DNA from: Rotaria macrura | Taxonomy: Eukaryota; Rotifera; Eurotatoria; Philodinida; Philodinidae | DNA: 64,000 nucleotides | Direction: 5' to 3' | Assembly (NCBI GenBank): GCA_900239685.1 | Contig: OENT01000669.1 | Location: 19,619 to 83,618, forward strand | In this document: positions 10,899 through 22,660 of the stretch, in pieces | Layout: every line of letters starts with the position of its first letter | Position numbering within the stretch: position 1 is the first letter of the stretch | Notes under the pieces: generated by a model | Told to the model about the DNA's origin: nothing | Seen by the model: the letters and a program-made list of their open reading frames with translations, nothing else | The model's database searches: none | Program-made: the position numbers and the translations under genes

Positions 10899-13800
10899 TT
10901 AAGATTGATGGCCAGTGCAGTTGTTTATTAAGGAGTATCTCTGTACTCGATTATTTAATAAATCTACAACGAACAGTTTGGTATTATCTGGTGTCATTGC
11001 AAGTGCGAGGGCGCCCGACAACTGATTAGATAAACTTCCATAGCCATAAACAATGGTCGTGACATTCTGCGTTATTTGACTCCATTCAACAATGCTGTCG
11101 AAACCACCTAGGTAAATGTTACTTGCAGAATCTAATGTTATTGACACTGGAAAAATCCAGCTACCAGTCGACACCACCGTGATGCCACTTGAAGAACCCG
11201 ATGGCCACTTCTAAAAATGGTTTGTAATGAAATTTGCTCTTTTAGATACATTGGAGTGCCAAAAATTAGAACTAATTAACATGATGCTCAATATTTTCAA
11301 AACCCACTGATACTTTTCAGCTTAGAAGTGAGCTTTAGTGAAATCTCTACTGTTAGTGTTATCAAGAATGACAAATGAATATGTCATTAAAGAATCACGT
11401 CAAAATTGAGTATAAAACCTGAAATCCTTTCCTAAGAATCTGCTCTTCAGTTGTCACCTAGCAATTTGAGAATTTCTGAAGGTAAAAGTAGATATTGACA
11501 CATGTGTACACACCTGAATTCGTGTATTGGCCGAATCAACTACAAAAAGATTGAATTGTGCATCTATTGCGAGACCCTGCGGTTCATTTAGTTGATTATC
11601 ATCGCTACCCTGTCCGTTTCCACCTGCCACGATTTGCCCGCGCACAGCACCCGGAGCCCATTTAACAATTCGATTATTACCAGTATCCAATACGGAAACA
11701 TTTGATAGACTGTCCACAGTAAAACCATCCCAAGTTGCAGCAAACTGGTTGAGTGCAGAGCCTGAACCGTATCCACCTGCAACAACGGTTGCTGCACCTG
11801 TGCCTATGGTCCATTTCAAAACTCGATAGTTGTATCGGTCCGCAATGTAAAGTTGGTTTCCAGTTGAAATGAAAAACAGGGTACCACTGATATTCATCTG
11901 ATTTAGTCCACTGCCAGAACCGTTCAAGGGCCATATGGTTGAACCTAGAATATCGTTCGACAAAATTTTGATCGATCTTAAAGAAAGAGCATCTTGTTTT
12001 CGCAGATAAAATATAGCAGTGTGAGATGTTCATTGTGCTGTAGTGATTGTTTTTAATGACGAAAATCATTCACGCGATTTGTAAACAGGATTGCGCAAGC
12101 GTGATACTATGTGAAGAAACCCAAGTGAGAGTACTCGTCATGATAGTACTTAAGTCGGAATCATCATAGAAAATACCCAGAGTACTCATGAGTACTACTG
12201 GATCTGCTTTTTTTCAAATAATAATAGTACAATTTTGGGATACTCTACTAACTTTGTGAAACACGACTTAAAAAGGGTGTTGAACAGTTTATGATAGAAA
12301 TTTTGAAGTCTCCATAGACATGACAGATATTTTTATAAATTAATTAATGAGTTAATTAACTGTTGTAGTCTGAGTCATCACGAAAAACACGATTTCCATT
12401 TGCAGTTAACAACTAATCCTGCTTCTGAGTGTGTCTCTATAATGGTGTACATGTTTTACCTTAATTCGTTAGTTTTCCGTAAACGGTGACTACGGCAGTA
12501 CTACATTAAGTACTCTTAATATTGTCCATGAATAAAAATTCGAAAAATACACATTGGACCACATGAGCGAGTGAGTACTCTAGCCCTACTATTACATATA
12601 AAATTCCTTAAGTACTCCTCGAGTGGTTTTCGTACTCATGCTGGCTAGTCATATTCACTGGATTAGTAGCTAAACCAGGGTAAACATTTAACGCTAACAT
12701 TCAATGAAACAGTTAAACAATAGATATGTCGGAGCAGAGATGGGCAAGTCAGGGTTTTTTCCACCCAAGTCAAGTCAAATCATTCTTCAAAAGCAGAACC
12801 GTTGAAGTCGGTCAAGTCTTCAAGTCGTTGAAAACTAGTTCAAGTCAAGTCAAGATCCATCAAAAATGACTTGACTTACCCATCTCTTTGTTGGGGTGCA
12901 GATTAAAATTTAGTTCAGCTTAAAATCGTCCTGGCTCAGATTGAAGTTCTGATTTGAACATGGAAAAATGACTATTTTAATCTGAACTGTTCACAGTGGA
13001 CTAGTTCAAATTAAATAGTGCTAAATAAGAGCACTATATAACTGCTTGTGCACAAAAGAATACAATGCTTTATGGAGAAAGTGTCTCGTATTAGGCACTA
13101 GATAGTGCAGATCCCCTATTTTTATGTCTTCCGATTCTTGTACGTATTATGGTTATTTTCATTTCTGATTTCTCCTATCTTTTCATCGTTGTAGTATCAT
13201 ATATTTTTGAAGTTATTCATTAGTATCAATTGCATATTTTAGTTCTTTTCCATTGACAAGTGGTCTATTTTTCTTTGTTTTCTCATCGCTAGGTCTAGAT
13301 CACCCTTCGGACATTTCCCCGACATATGCAACTCACTAACCAATATACAATGTAACTTTCATTAATAAACAGTATGATTTTAAAACTTTCATCTTCAGTC
13401 AATCGTCAATCGCCGACCTAGATTGAGTCGTCTTTCACTTGCGAATAGTTCTCAGAAGTAATTTAATTACACTAACCATAACATCTGCAACATCGACAAT
13501 GTACTAAATACTCTACACGAATGCACGTAAATGTGCACATGGAAGTACTCAATCCAAAAGAAATTTGATCCTCATCGAAGTACACCAATAAGTGATAAAC
13601 CTATTGAATATCACAGTGAGAACAGGTTGAAATGTAAAAACGTTTAGACGACTCCTATTCTTTTCATTTTCTTGCATTGATTTTGTCGTTGGTTCCGATA
13701 AGTTTCATACATTCCTATTGATAACCTTTTTCTAGATGAAATACATCGGATATAATTAAAATATCCTACTCCATTTCGATCTGAATTACTTCAAATCAAC

Positions 13801-16800
13801 ATATTTTAATCTGAGTTAGTCTACTGTGAACAGTTCAAACAAAAATTTTAATTTGTCCTAGTTCATATCAAAACTTGAATCTGAACTAGGATAACTTTAA
13901 ATTTGACTGAATTTCAATGGATGACACAAAATAAATGACCTATTTTTGGATCAATCCAAGTATATACGCCTTATCCCTTTTTTTCCCTATTCTTCTATTA
14001 TATTTGCACTTTTGAAGAGTTATACAACTACAGAATATCAAGTCTTTAAGTGTTTATTTTAGACTAGCTTTTAAAATATAATTCGAACATCTGTGAAAAG
14101 TGGTACTTCGGATTCCGATTGTGGTTAATGGAAGGTCATCGTGTTAGATTACTAAATAAATATGAAAACTAGTTCAGGATCATACAACTGCATGATGGAA
14201 ACATTTATATAAAACAACAGACACAAATGATTTGAAAACATTGATTAGTAGATCCCGCATTATACGAACAAATAACCTCATACAAAATATAAAACAAAGA
14301 TTTTATTACAAAAGTCCAGTAAATGCAAGAGGATTATCGAAATAACCTAGGGCTTCCAGTGGAGTAATGTTTCATGTAGTTCAAAACGATCTTCTTTTAT
14401 ATGCTTATCATGTTACAACTCAGTCGAATCTTTAGGATAAACAGAAACAACGAAAAATATCGTTTCCAGATTGAGCACGAACATCATGAAGAAAAAAGGA
14501 TGATTATCGAATTCTATTTATTTATGAAAACTATTGTGGCCTGCACAATATATTCAATCATCAGAATGACTGTGCCTATGCTTTGAGTCGACGAGAAGCA
14601 GATAAACAGAAAAGTAAGACCAATACCCTAATCTCCTAAAAGAATTATTCTACGAAGTGATGTATCTAAAAATGTTGTTACAACCCTCATCATATTTATG
14701 CTTGGTCAAACTTTAGAGGACACAAATTATATTGAAGCTGTTCATGTGCATTCATTAGTTGAAGATCGCTGCCTAATAAGTAATGACTTCATTTATCAAC
14801 AATATAACGCAACATCAGACACATATAAAGATTTGCTAACGTCGATTAAGAACAATTTCACACGATTCATCGACGAAAACAAACGGGCGCCTAATAGGCC
14901 TTACTTCAACGTTCTGAATTATCGTGTGTGAGACAATAGCAGTCATGATATGCACTGCGAAAAAGTTAACAATTATATTTCATGAATTGAAGAAATAAAA
15001 CAAGATATAAGTCATGTACTACTAAATGGTAACGTGCTCAGTGTCAAAAGTTGGTGTAGTGGCAATTTGTCAATTTTCAAAAACAAAAGTACCTAAACTA
15101 AATAAATCTTTTAGTGCAAGATGTAAAGCTAACTGTGTCACATTTATTGACATATTTTGATTTTAGACAAAGCATATTACATGAGTGTAGTTTCTATCAT
15201 AGGCAAAAGTGAACCTTTCACGATGAACCACCCGTTACTCTAAACTCCAGTAGATCCCTGTATTCAGTTTAAGTTTAATATATTAAGCTTAGTCTTGTTG
15301 TTGGCAAAAATAGTTCAATGATATCACTGTACTAATAAATGTCGCAGTACACAATATTGACTATTGGTTAATTTTGGTGAGAGTTTATTTGATATTGCAA
15401 ATATCTGAATGGTTTCACTCACCTTGCTTTGCACCCAGACTCCAAAACTGTATTCGATTGTTCCCGCTATCTGAGACGTAAACATCACCAGTTGGAGACA
15501 CTGCAATGCCCATCGGATAATTCAATTGATTGGCAGCTGATCCTGATCCGTTGCCTCCTGCGACTGTCACCCCATTCGAATCCCAAACAGAACATCCATG
15601 TGCACTGCTCGTAGAGGCTAAAACAATATGTTGACTGCCGCCAGTGTTATTCTACTTTTTTATACTATCAGTAAATTTATGTAAGCCACGGCCGACAATA
15701 CCAGTAGTGTCAAACTTGAAACTTGAATTCAACCGAGTTTTCAAGTTTCAAGCGACTTTTAAACTTTAAACTCTCAGAGCACACGCATTATAAGTTCTTC
15801 CGTGACATCGATATTGAGAGAGGCGTAGTCTGATCCATTTTGTGACTTTAACCTTAAAAGTTCATTTGACTTTGAAGACTTGAAAATTCACGTCTGAGAA
15901 CTAACTAGAAACTTGAAAACTTAATTAAATTTCAAGTTTCAAGTTTTCCATATATGGCCACGGATGAGGGTAGATTAGAGAAAGTAGTCTTTTCAGAGTC
16001 TGATAAAAACAGATCAATGAAAATATCTAATTTTTACTAAAGAAGCAAAGTTTTGGAAAACAATAATTAATTTCAGCAGTAGTTTTTCAGACAGCTTTTG
16101 TTAAGAAACTTCGACTAACCAATTAGCTATTGTTAATGAAAGAATCGTGCAATAAAAATCGTAATCTACAGCGTATGACTCATACCATGAGATTCCATGC
16201 ATTAGATACACTTACTCGGTGTTGTTGTTGGCTTTGTTGTTTGCATTGTTGTTGTTAGTTTTGTTGTTGTTGGCTTTGTTGTTGTTGGCTATGTTGTTTG
16301 CATTGTTGTTGTTGGCTTTGTTGTTGTTTGCATTGTTGTTGTTAGTTTTGTTGTTGTTGGCTTTGTTGTTGTTGGCTTTGTTGTTGTTGGCTTTGTTGTT
16401 GTTCGTATTGTTGTTGTTGACGTTATTGTCGGTGTTATTGCCGTTTCTATAATGAAACATTTCACGATTCATCATAGTTATTCGTTAAACTATCAGCTAC
16501 CTAAAGTTAAGTGGTCGAAACATGAAATAATCTGTTTTGAAATAGTGGTGATTAACAAGTATGAAAATTCCTACTCTTTTAAAACAAAGATACCTTATGA
16601 AAACATTTAGTGTTTTAGAGTAGATACTGAGCCTGTTTAGATTTCATTCATTTATTAATAAACCGTTCAAAAGTTCTATTTCACTTACAGAACCATCGCA
16701 GGCGAACAAGGAATAGAGAAAGACGACCGTCTTGACTGGTCCATAATATCCAGAATACCCGACAGGTCTTGTCTAAAAACAGTCTTATATATCCCTCATG

Positions 16801-19800
16801 ACTAGTCATTCCTCGAAAAGATGCCCTCAAGCCACATTTGACTAGTTCAGACTGTCTTTGAATCTAGTCGTATTTAGTTCGTCTTGTCCTTCAACCCAGT
16901 CCAGAATATTCGGAGGATTAAAAGGAGATGGCGAAAGGTTGATTCTAACATCCAACCAAACAGTAAAACAAAACTGAGAAATGTTACGACGTCCTGCTAG
17001 GGTATTGAGATCGACTGACGTCAACTTATGTAGTCTAGAACACAAATTGACTCTCGTCTATTTACCAGAAACCTACCCGGAAATGTCATCTGTACACATC
17101 AAGACTAGTGCTTCTCTACAAAGTTCATTACTCGTATAGGCCTATACTATTGCGGAAAGACGTAAACAACCTTGTTTATTTTTGCTCAATTTCACTACTG
17201 ATTGGCTTAAATTGATGAATAATGAAAAAGACGAGATAATGAAGCTAAATAAAAACCTTGTTTCATTTCTGTGTTTATTAAAATATTTGAAGATTATTAT
17301 ATGCATAAAATTAAAAAAGACTTAAATTAACTTTAATCTTCTTATATCCTGATTTTATGTTATTTTAGCATAAGTTCTGATAATTTTAAATATGCGAATA
17401 ATCGAGATTAAGCTAAGCGAATCTGATGTTTGGTTCGATATATATTCGTTTAGATTGAGAAACCCACTAAGCTGTAATATATCAAAAAATTAATTCTGTT
17501 ATTTATGGATAGTTTTTATTGTGTTCATCAAATATTTACTATCTTTAATACAACTAATTATTGGTGTTTGATGATAAACAAAATATATTCCGAAAAAACT
17601 TAAAATTTTAGAATTCATTTCATTTATTGGTTTTTCAATAAAGTCATATTCTATAAAACAAAAATTTTATTCATATCAATGTTTGAAGAGTTGTAAGCAA
17701 TTAAATAAAATTTCAGAATCGTTGTGAAAACTTGGACGATGGCATGCCGATTATGTGTCTTAATGGTTAAAACGATGAATAAGTGTTACATTGTGCGGGT
17801 ATTTGAATTTCGCGTTCATACTAATATAGTTCTATTTAGACTAGTATGAGACAGCCCATGACATATGGATCCATTTTCCAGATCTATATCCTTATCTCTC
17901 GTCTCAGCTAGCCTTTGTCTCAAATGTCCTCCACTATGATTCTTCCGAACGCCTATATCATACTTTTTTATTGATTTAAAACTTCAAAGTCATGGTCAGC
18001 AATGATTACGTGTCCAGTGAGCGGTATTTCATTAAGTTTTCGGTTTAGATTGATGCCGACTAGATTCTAATGTTAACCTATGTTACATATGAGGATACCT
18101 AATAGGATCCTTCGGTTTATTAGTTTTATGATCCAAAATCAACCAGTTAAATGATTGCTTCAGCCTTAAAGTGGTGGATCTTGTTTAGAAGAAAGTAATT
18201 GAATGTTTTCTTTCATCGAGATTCTCCTGAATGAAGTCATGAATATTGGTTCTTTATGTTAAAATTGTTCCTAAGCGAAGAATATTTCACTAAAGTAACA
18301 CTATGAACCCTGCTTGGCTATGTACGATAAAGACTTCTAAATAAATCAACAAGACCACAACCACAACCATAATCATAATATTCTCATTTTTTTCCTCATA
18401 TGTTGCAGCAATGTAAGGTGATGGATTTTTGGGGTTTCTTGGAAATTCGATTATACACCGAGATCATAGTCATTGAAGATATAGGTTATAAAGAGAGAAA
18501 GGGGGATTGTATCTGGTAGGATACCATATATGAGAGGACTAAACAGCAGGGGTGTAGGTGTTAGATATTTTAGGTGGATATGCGTACGAAGTATACGAGA
18601 TGTGCGTGGTATAGGAGGTCTTGCCCAAAGTATTCAGTGACTCACTTTGTCATCCACGCATCCATATGCCGCGCTATAAAGTGAAGGCCTTCCGCGACAC
18701 CAGCCTGTAGTGCTGCTCTGTCCTCTCCTTGTTAGAATTTTTTGCTGCATCCACACATGGCAGGCAGTACGCGCAAATGGATTAGCAGAAGAGTCCCACA
18801 CTGCTGGCGTGCGCAAAATTATCATATTGATTGTATTGCAGAGCTCAAATGCCTCTTACAATGCTATACCTTCCATACCACACTGAAATGAAACGGTCAC
18901 ATTACCGAACCTCAGAGGACTCACTCTGTAAAGGAAAAAAGGTTCCGTACCATATACGAAACATTTACAGGTTTCAAGTTTTGTAACGAGCCCTGAACCT
19001 TTTTAGTTTGCGCAACAAACTCTAAAGATCTCTACCGAACATTTGAAAAAGACTTTTAGATTGACGATAATCATTTTGAAAGGATCAAAGATTTTCGCAA
19101 AACCCTTTCGAGGTTTTCCGAATCATCGCAAAAGAGAGGTTCGATATGATACGTATGTTTTTAAAAACTCTATACATATCCCCTTCCCCATGAGCCCTGC
19201 CTCCAACCACTCCCTAGCAACCTGATCATCCATCTACATACCCTTTTTCTCCTTTATCTATTACCCTGATGCATAATCGGATTTTCAAGTAAGTCGTATA
19301 ATGCATCATATAAGCAGTGTGCACTCGTTCATGCTACATAGCTGAATACTCGTTACCTTTGATAGGACTCCTTGTTGTAAGTGTCTTAAGGATTAAATGG
19401 TGTGTATCATCCCTGAAATTTAAATCGAAGGGATCTTAATTTGGATAAATTTCATGCATTTTTACAGAAGAAAAACTATTTTCATTATGCATGTTCGATC
19501 GCTTGTGAAAGAAAAGTCCGCTTATTTAGTCATTTTATTGGTCTCTTGAGTTTGATATTGTTGTTACTCATCTAACAAAAGCCTTATTTTTAGACAATAA
19601 GGACGATGATTATAAATGCGTGAGATCGCTGTTTTCTAAAGGAATACATCAATCCGTTATTATTATTTCATACTCTCAACTGAGCTACTTAAAAGCTAAA
19701 ACATTTTTTTTCGTGTTCGAAAACAAGTAGAGTAGAATTTTAATAATGGTGATGCTCAGAAGCAACCATTTTAGGTTTCATGAGGGGGGAAGCGTTCTGC

Positions 19801-20104
19801 TTGTTTCATAGAATAATTCTTCAGCAGAAAATCTGTTATAGGAACAGATTTTTCTCCTAACAGTAACTATATAGTGTTGTCCAAACAGAATTGTCAGGAA
19901 GCAAGACAGAGTTTGTATTGGAATTGTGATCAAAATAATAATTTTCTTATTGCAAGCTAAACATCAATATTCCGTCGTTCAACTGATGAATCTGTTTACC
20001 TGAGACAATGACAACCAGTCTGCAAAATAAAAGAGAATTTTGGTCAAAAATTTGGTTTCACAGATTTAAGTAACTCACAGTAAGACAGCTATTACAGTCC
20101 ACAT
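10899..20104 (-). CDS. Secreted NHL-repeat beta-propeller protein with Thr-rich linker (internal nonsense codon)
   Basis: Six exons join in phase on the - strand: 20104-20079, 20019-20000, 16446-16216, 15617-15423, 11944-11514 and 11210-10899 (405 codons). All junctions are GT-AG. Exons 1-2 (26 and 20 bp) encode a hydrophobic signal peptide starting MWTVIAVLL. Exon 3 encodes a mucin-like linker of repeated TTTKP and TTTMQ units. Exons 4-6 encode about six NHL blades with the recurring words NNRIQFW, YRVLKW, NNRIVKW, NTRIQ and NNRVQRY. These blades would form a six-bladed propeller, a fold used for protein, RNA or carbohydrate binding. Introns 2 and 4 are about 3.5 kb and intron 3 is 598 bp, all carrying repeats. 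In exon 3 the phase-correct Thr frame hits TAG at 16291-16289, where sister repeat units have AAG. The same exon is fully open in the Asn-rich frame, but that frame does not match either splice phase. The gene is therefore either newly broken or contains a base error. Family assignment is firm; substrate is unknown. Confidence 0.8.
12735..12900. mobile_element. Short MITE with AGAGATGGG(C/T)AAGTCA ends
   Basis: The left end AGAGATGGGCAAGTCA pairs with the right end TGACTTACCCATCTCT. The interior is made of CAAGTCAAGTC-like repeats. The ends resemble hAT-type MITEs, but no clear target duplication was found. Confidence 0.65.
12901..13925. mobile_element. Diverged element with ~120-bp inverted ends
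   Basis: The left part (12901-13017) contains GAACTGTTCACAGTGGACTA and CTCAGATTGAAGTTCTGAT. The right part (13790-13925) contains their diverged complements (ACTGTGAACAGTTC, ATCAAAACTTGAATCTGA). The interior has no coding frame. Confidence 0.5.
15692..15956. mobile_element. Fold-back element in NHL intron 3
   Basis: Inverted words CAAACTTGAAACTTGAA (15719-15735) and TTTCAAGTTTCAAGTTTTCC (right) face each other. The 7-bp word GCCACGG occurs at 15685-15691 and 15957-15963, directly outside, and may be the target duplication. The outermost ~20 bp of the two ends do not pair well. Confidence 0.5.
16216..16446 (-). repeat. 15-bp coding minisatellite (AAGCCAACAACAACA type)
   Basis: This is exon 3 of the NHL gene. 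On the - strand it reads as tandem 15-bp units giving TTTKP or TTTMQ in the spliced frame. One unit has TAG instead of AAG at 16291-16289. Confidence 0.8.
16447..19999. other. 3.5-kb intron 2 of the NHL gene
   Basis: Mostly AT-rich sequence without recognised genes. A degenerate relative of the AGGTTCCGTA-type fold-back elements may lie at about 18890-19140. A 63-codon GC-richer frame at 18825-18634 (-) has a faint ankyrin-like look that I do not trust. Confidence 0.4.
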
Positions 20105-20685
20105 GTTGATTCTAGTACCCGACTTTGATTAATGGAGAAAATGTATTGAGGTGACCATTTTATAGTTCCTACTGAGTTGTATTTATGTGAAAAAAAAAAT
20201 TATTTCATTTTCTTAGACGTCATTCAAACTTATATAATGAATCATTAAAGTGGAGGGGCGACACTGCTGTTCGGCGAAAAATAAGCTATTCAACTTCTTG
20301 TTTTTCTGTGTATTTCATGGCATGTTACAGATTGACATAATGAGATTCCTGTGTTTATGCGTGCTATTGATGTAATGAATGGATTTCATGAATAGCACAC
20401 CAGCGGCACAATGGATGATTTCGAAACTAAAGCGAATGTTGACTGTAACCCATGTAGTCGATTACCGATATAATAGATGCAATTACATTATCAAGCAGCT
20501 TATTTCATGCAATTTGATGCATTATTTCAGCGATAATACAGTGCGATGCAAGAAATAGGTTGCATTATGATGCAATTGCGTCGATTATTTCGACGATCGG
20601 CCAGATGGCAAGTATCTTTTACTTCCTTTTAACTGCGACAGAATAAAGGGTATGGGTGTAGGTATTATGTTCCTCATTCATCAAG
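20105..20685. other. 5' flank of the NHL gene
   Basis: No gene seen. Repeated GATGCAATT and TTGCATNATGATGC words at about 20475-20590 suggest a small degenerate inverted repeat. Confidence 0.35.
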
Positions 20686-20718
20686 ACCCACACCCACACC
20701 CACCCACACCCACACCCA
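20686..20718 (-). repeat. Interstitial telomere-like array (CCCACA)n
   Basis: Five or so units of CCCACA, with one shortened, in the orientation opposite to the arrays at 3.4 and 4.7 kb. It directly abuts a GATTCC-rich hAT-like end. Confidence 0.7.
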
Positions 20719-20834
20719 TTACCGATTCTGATCGATTTCGATTCCGATTCCGATTCTGACAGATTCCGATTCTAACCGATTCCGATCGATTCTAGAATCG
20801 GAATCGGTTGGGATCGGAATCGGTGCATCCCTAT
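20719..20834. mobile_element. Truncated hAT-like element end with (GATTCC)n
   Basis: On the - strand the outer end reads TAGGGATGCACCGATTCCGAT, which resembles hAT-type ends (TAGGGNTGCACC). Inside is a hexamer repeat of GATTCC and CGATTC. The opposite end is missing, and its place is taken by the telomere-like array. Confidence 0.55.
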
Positions 20835-21893
20835 AAATATATTCTGTAAGATTATTCCCAAGAGCAGTATATTGGTTACTACGGAGAGTAGCTCACGTAA
20901 TAACCAAATTCTAACCGTACTATTTAATAGGTCTATTGCGAATTTGTTGCAACAATCACCAGAAGAATATTTCATATGAAATCATGTAGATAATACTTTC
21001 AGAAACAGTAATAAATCATTAAATTCGCTAAATACTTATATGAAAGACGCTATAATAAGATCCAAAATTATATCGATGAAATGATTGCAAACTATTTATA
21101 AGCTTCGTAAAAAGTTAGATACAAAAATCGCACCCCAATGTGCGTGATAAGAATTTTTTCATTCTTACATCAGTTATGTAACAGTATAACCATTCAGACG
21201 TCTAAAAGAGACGATTAGTTTTCATGTATGGATAAATTATTCGTTTGAGTTCATCAAGGATATTTTGCTGATTATTGTTAGAGAAATTTTTAAGAAAAAG
21301 ATTCCGTAAGTGAACAACATAGTCAATATACAAAGTCCTGAGTATTGGATAACGGATTATTGTGAGAGAAACGTGGGTGAATCGGTGATGAATATCTGTT
21401 GCACGAAAAAATCTTATGTATCCTAAGCATAAAACTTGATGCTGTAAAATGTTTTTGAAGAAATTCATGCGTTGATATTCAATCGAGTGGTGGTACGGGA
21501 AACATGACTTTATTAGCTTGCTGTTAGTGTCCCGTGACAAACAACCATTTTCAACTATGAGAAAAGCAGCGCTTAAAAGTAACAATAATACAAGACTAAA
21601 CCGATCTATACTTATAAAGAATCGTGTGTAATAGCAAAATTTACAAAATTTTATTTAAGACACTCTTCATGAACATAATACGGATGAGTATTAAATTCAT
21701 TTTTGAGGTATTAATGTAAGTGAATGAACTGCAAGGAAGGTGAAAATTCTTCTAAATCTCGAATTTCTATTACATCACCTGGCGTGTGACTATTCAATCT
21801 ACATCGATATAGAAATGAAAATTCAACATCCGGGGAGATTAGAACAGATGAACTAATGCATTTGAGTTCTCTCGTGACAAAAATATTGTTTAC
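20835..21893. other. Stretch with unassigned open frames
   Basis: An open frame on the - strand at about 21620-21202 encodes a hydrophobic start followed by about 110 residues; it lacks an ATG and matches no family I know. A second - strand frame (about 21935-21725) ends in a plausible-looking polypeptide but overlaps the GalNAc-transferase remnant. Neither is called as a gene. Confidence 0.3.
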
Positions 21894-22660
21894 CGTTGTG
21901 TAATTCGAACATATTTGACGAGAACTTTCCCTTTTTTAATATACACTGGTTAACGAACAGTAATATGTTCGTCATCACTATAATCATCGACCAGAATGAT
22001 ATCTCTCAATAATTCTTTTGGACTTGTATTTATTACCTAGTGGAATGTTCGTACTAATGTCGACCAACCTTCATCGTAGAAAACAATCACAACCGAAGCT
22101 GACGGTAATTTATCAACACTTGGATAATTTCAATTTTTACATTCTTGCGGTCTTGTAAAATCTTACGTTTTAATTCAAGATTATTGATTATGATTTCTTT
22201 TACCTTGTATCACGTGCGTGTCTATCTAGAGAAATTTTGTCACTTGCTACTTCATTAAAACCGTAGTCAGCAACAGATTTTGCTGCTAATTTCTTTTCTT
22301 CTTCGTCATTTAAGTGAACACCTTCACCGTTTTCTCCAGGACTGGATATTTGTACTACATCTTTTGGCTCATAATTTCCTAACACACCATTTGTCATGAC
22401 AGGTTTTAAATGTCGTGAATTAGTCTCGGCATACTGAAAACCTGGCCGATCTAGAATTTTATTTCGTTCATCAATTGAATCGATAACTCTTTCCTTGGCA
22501 TGGGATTATGGTAATGTTGTTGTTGTTGCGCTAGTGTCAGCGTTGAATGAACGAAGAAAATATACAAGGAATATTACATAGACACTTAAAAAGACGATTA
22601 AAAAATCGACATACACGGCCCCGAATCATTTAACTCGTGATCTACGATTATTTGGCTTTT
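21894..22660 (-). pseudogene. Polypeptide N-acetylgalactosaminyltransferase pseudogene, 5' part
   Basis: The - strand encodes the start of a Golgi type II GalNAc-transferase. A membrane anchor (about 22612-22555) is followed by a stem containing PGENGEGVHL, DYGFNEVASDKISLDR and RDTR. A 52-bp intron (22203-22152) joins this in phase to the catalytic-domain start RPQECKN, ASVVIVFYDEGWSTLVRTFH and SPKELLRDIILVDD. These are hallmark GALNT words. It carries at least five in-frame stops: TGA at 22628-22626, TAA at 22508-22506, TGA at 22132-22130, TAG at 22039-22037 and TAA at 21952-21950. Homology ends near KYVRITQR at 21894, before the metal-binding DxH motif and the lectin domain, so it is truncated as well. 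The intact splice junction shows it derives from a normal gene, not a processed copy. Confidence 0.85.

Larger units (their letters stand above)
11945..15422. other. 3.5-kb intron 4 of the NHL gene, filled with repeats
   Basis: From the 3' side it holds GAGTACTC-rich inverted sequence (about 12120-12650), a MITE with AGAGATGGGYAAGTCA ends (12735-12900) and a diverged 1-kb inverted-end element (12901-13925). An open frame of about 98 codons on the + strand (14638-14931) has no family match I can name. Confidence 0.5.

Noticed and set aside
14638..14931. Open frame on the + strand inside NHL intron 4, looks mildly coding
   Set aside because: No recognisable family motif, no start before the frame and only a weak acceptor. 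A glycosyltransferase idea was considered but no hallmark residues were found.
18634..18825. GC-richer 63-codon frame (-) with an ankyrin-like RPSLYSAAYG word
   Set aside because: Only one short partial repeat is visible and the rest does not fit the ankyrin consensus.
21202..21620. Open frame (-) with hydrophobic N-terminus
   Set aside because: No ATG, no clean acceptor and no known family; may be chance or a remnant.
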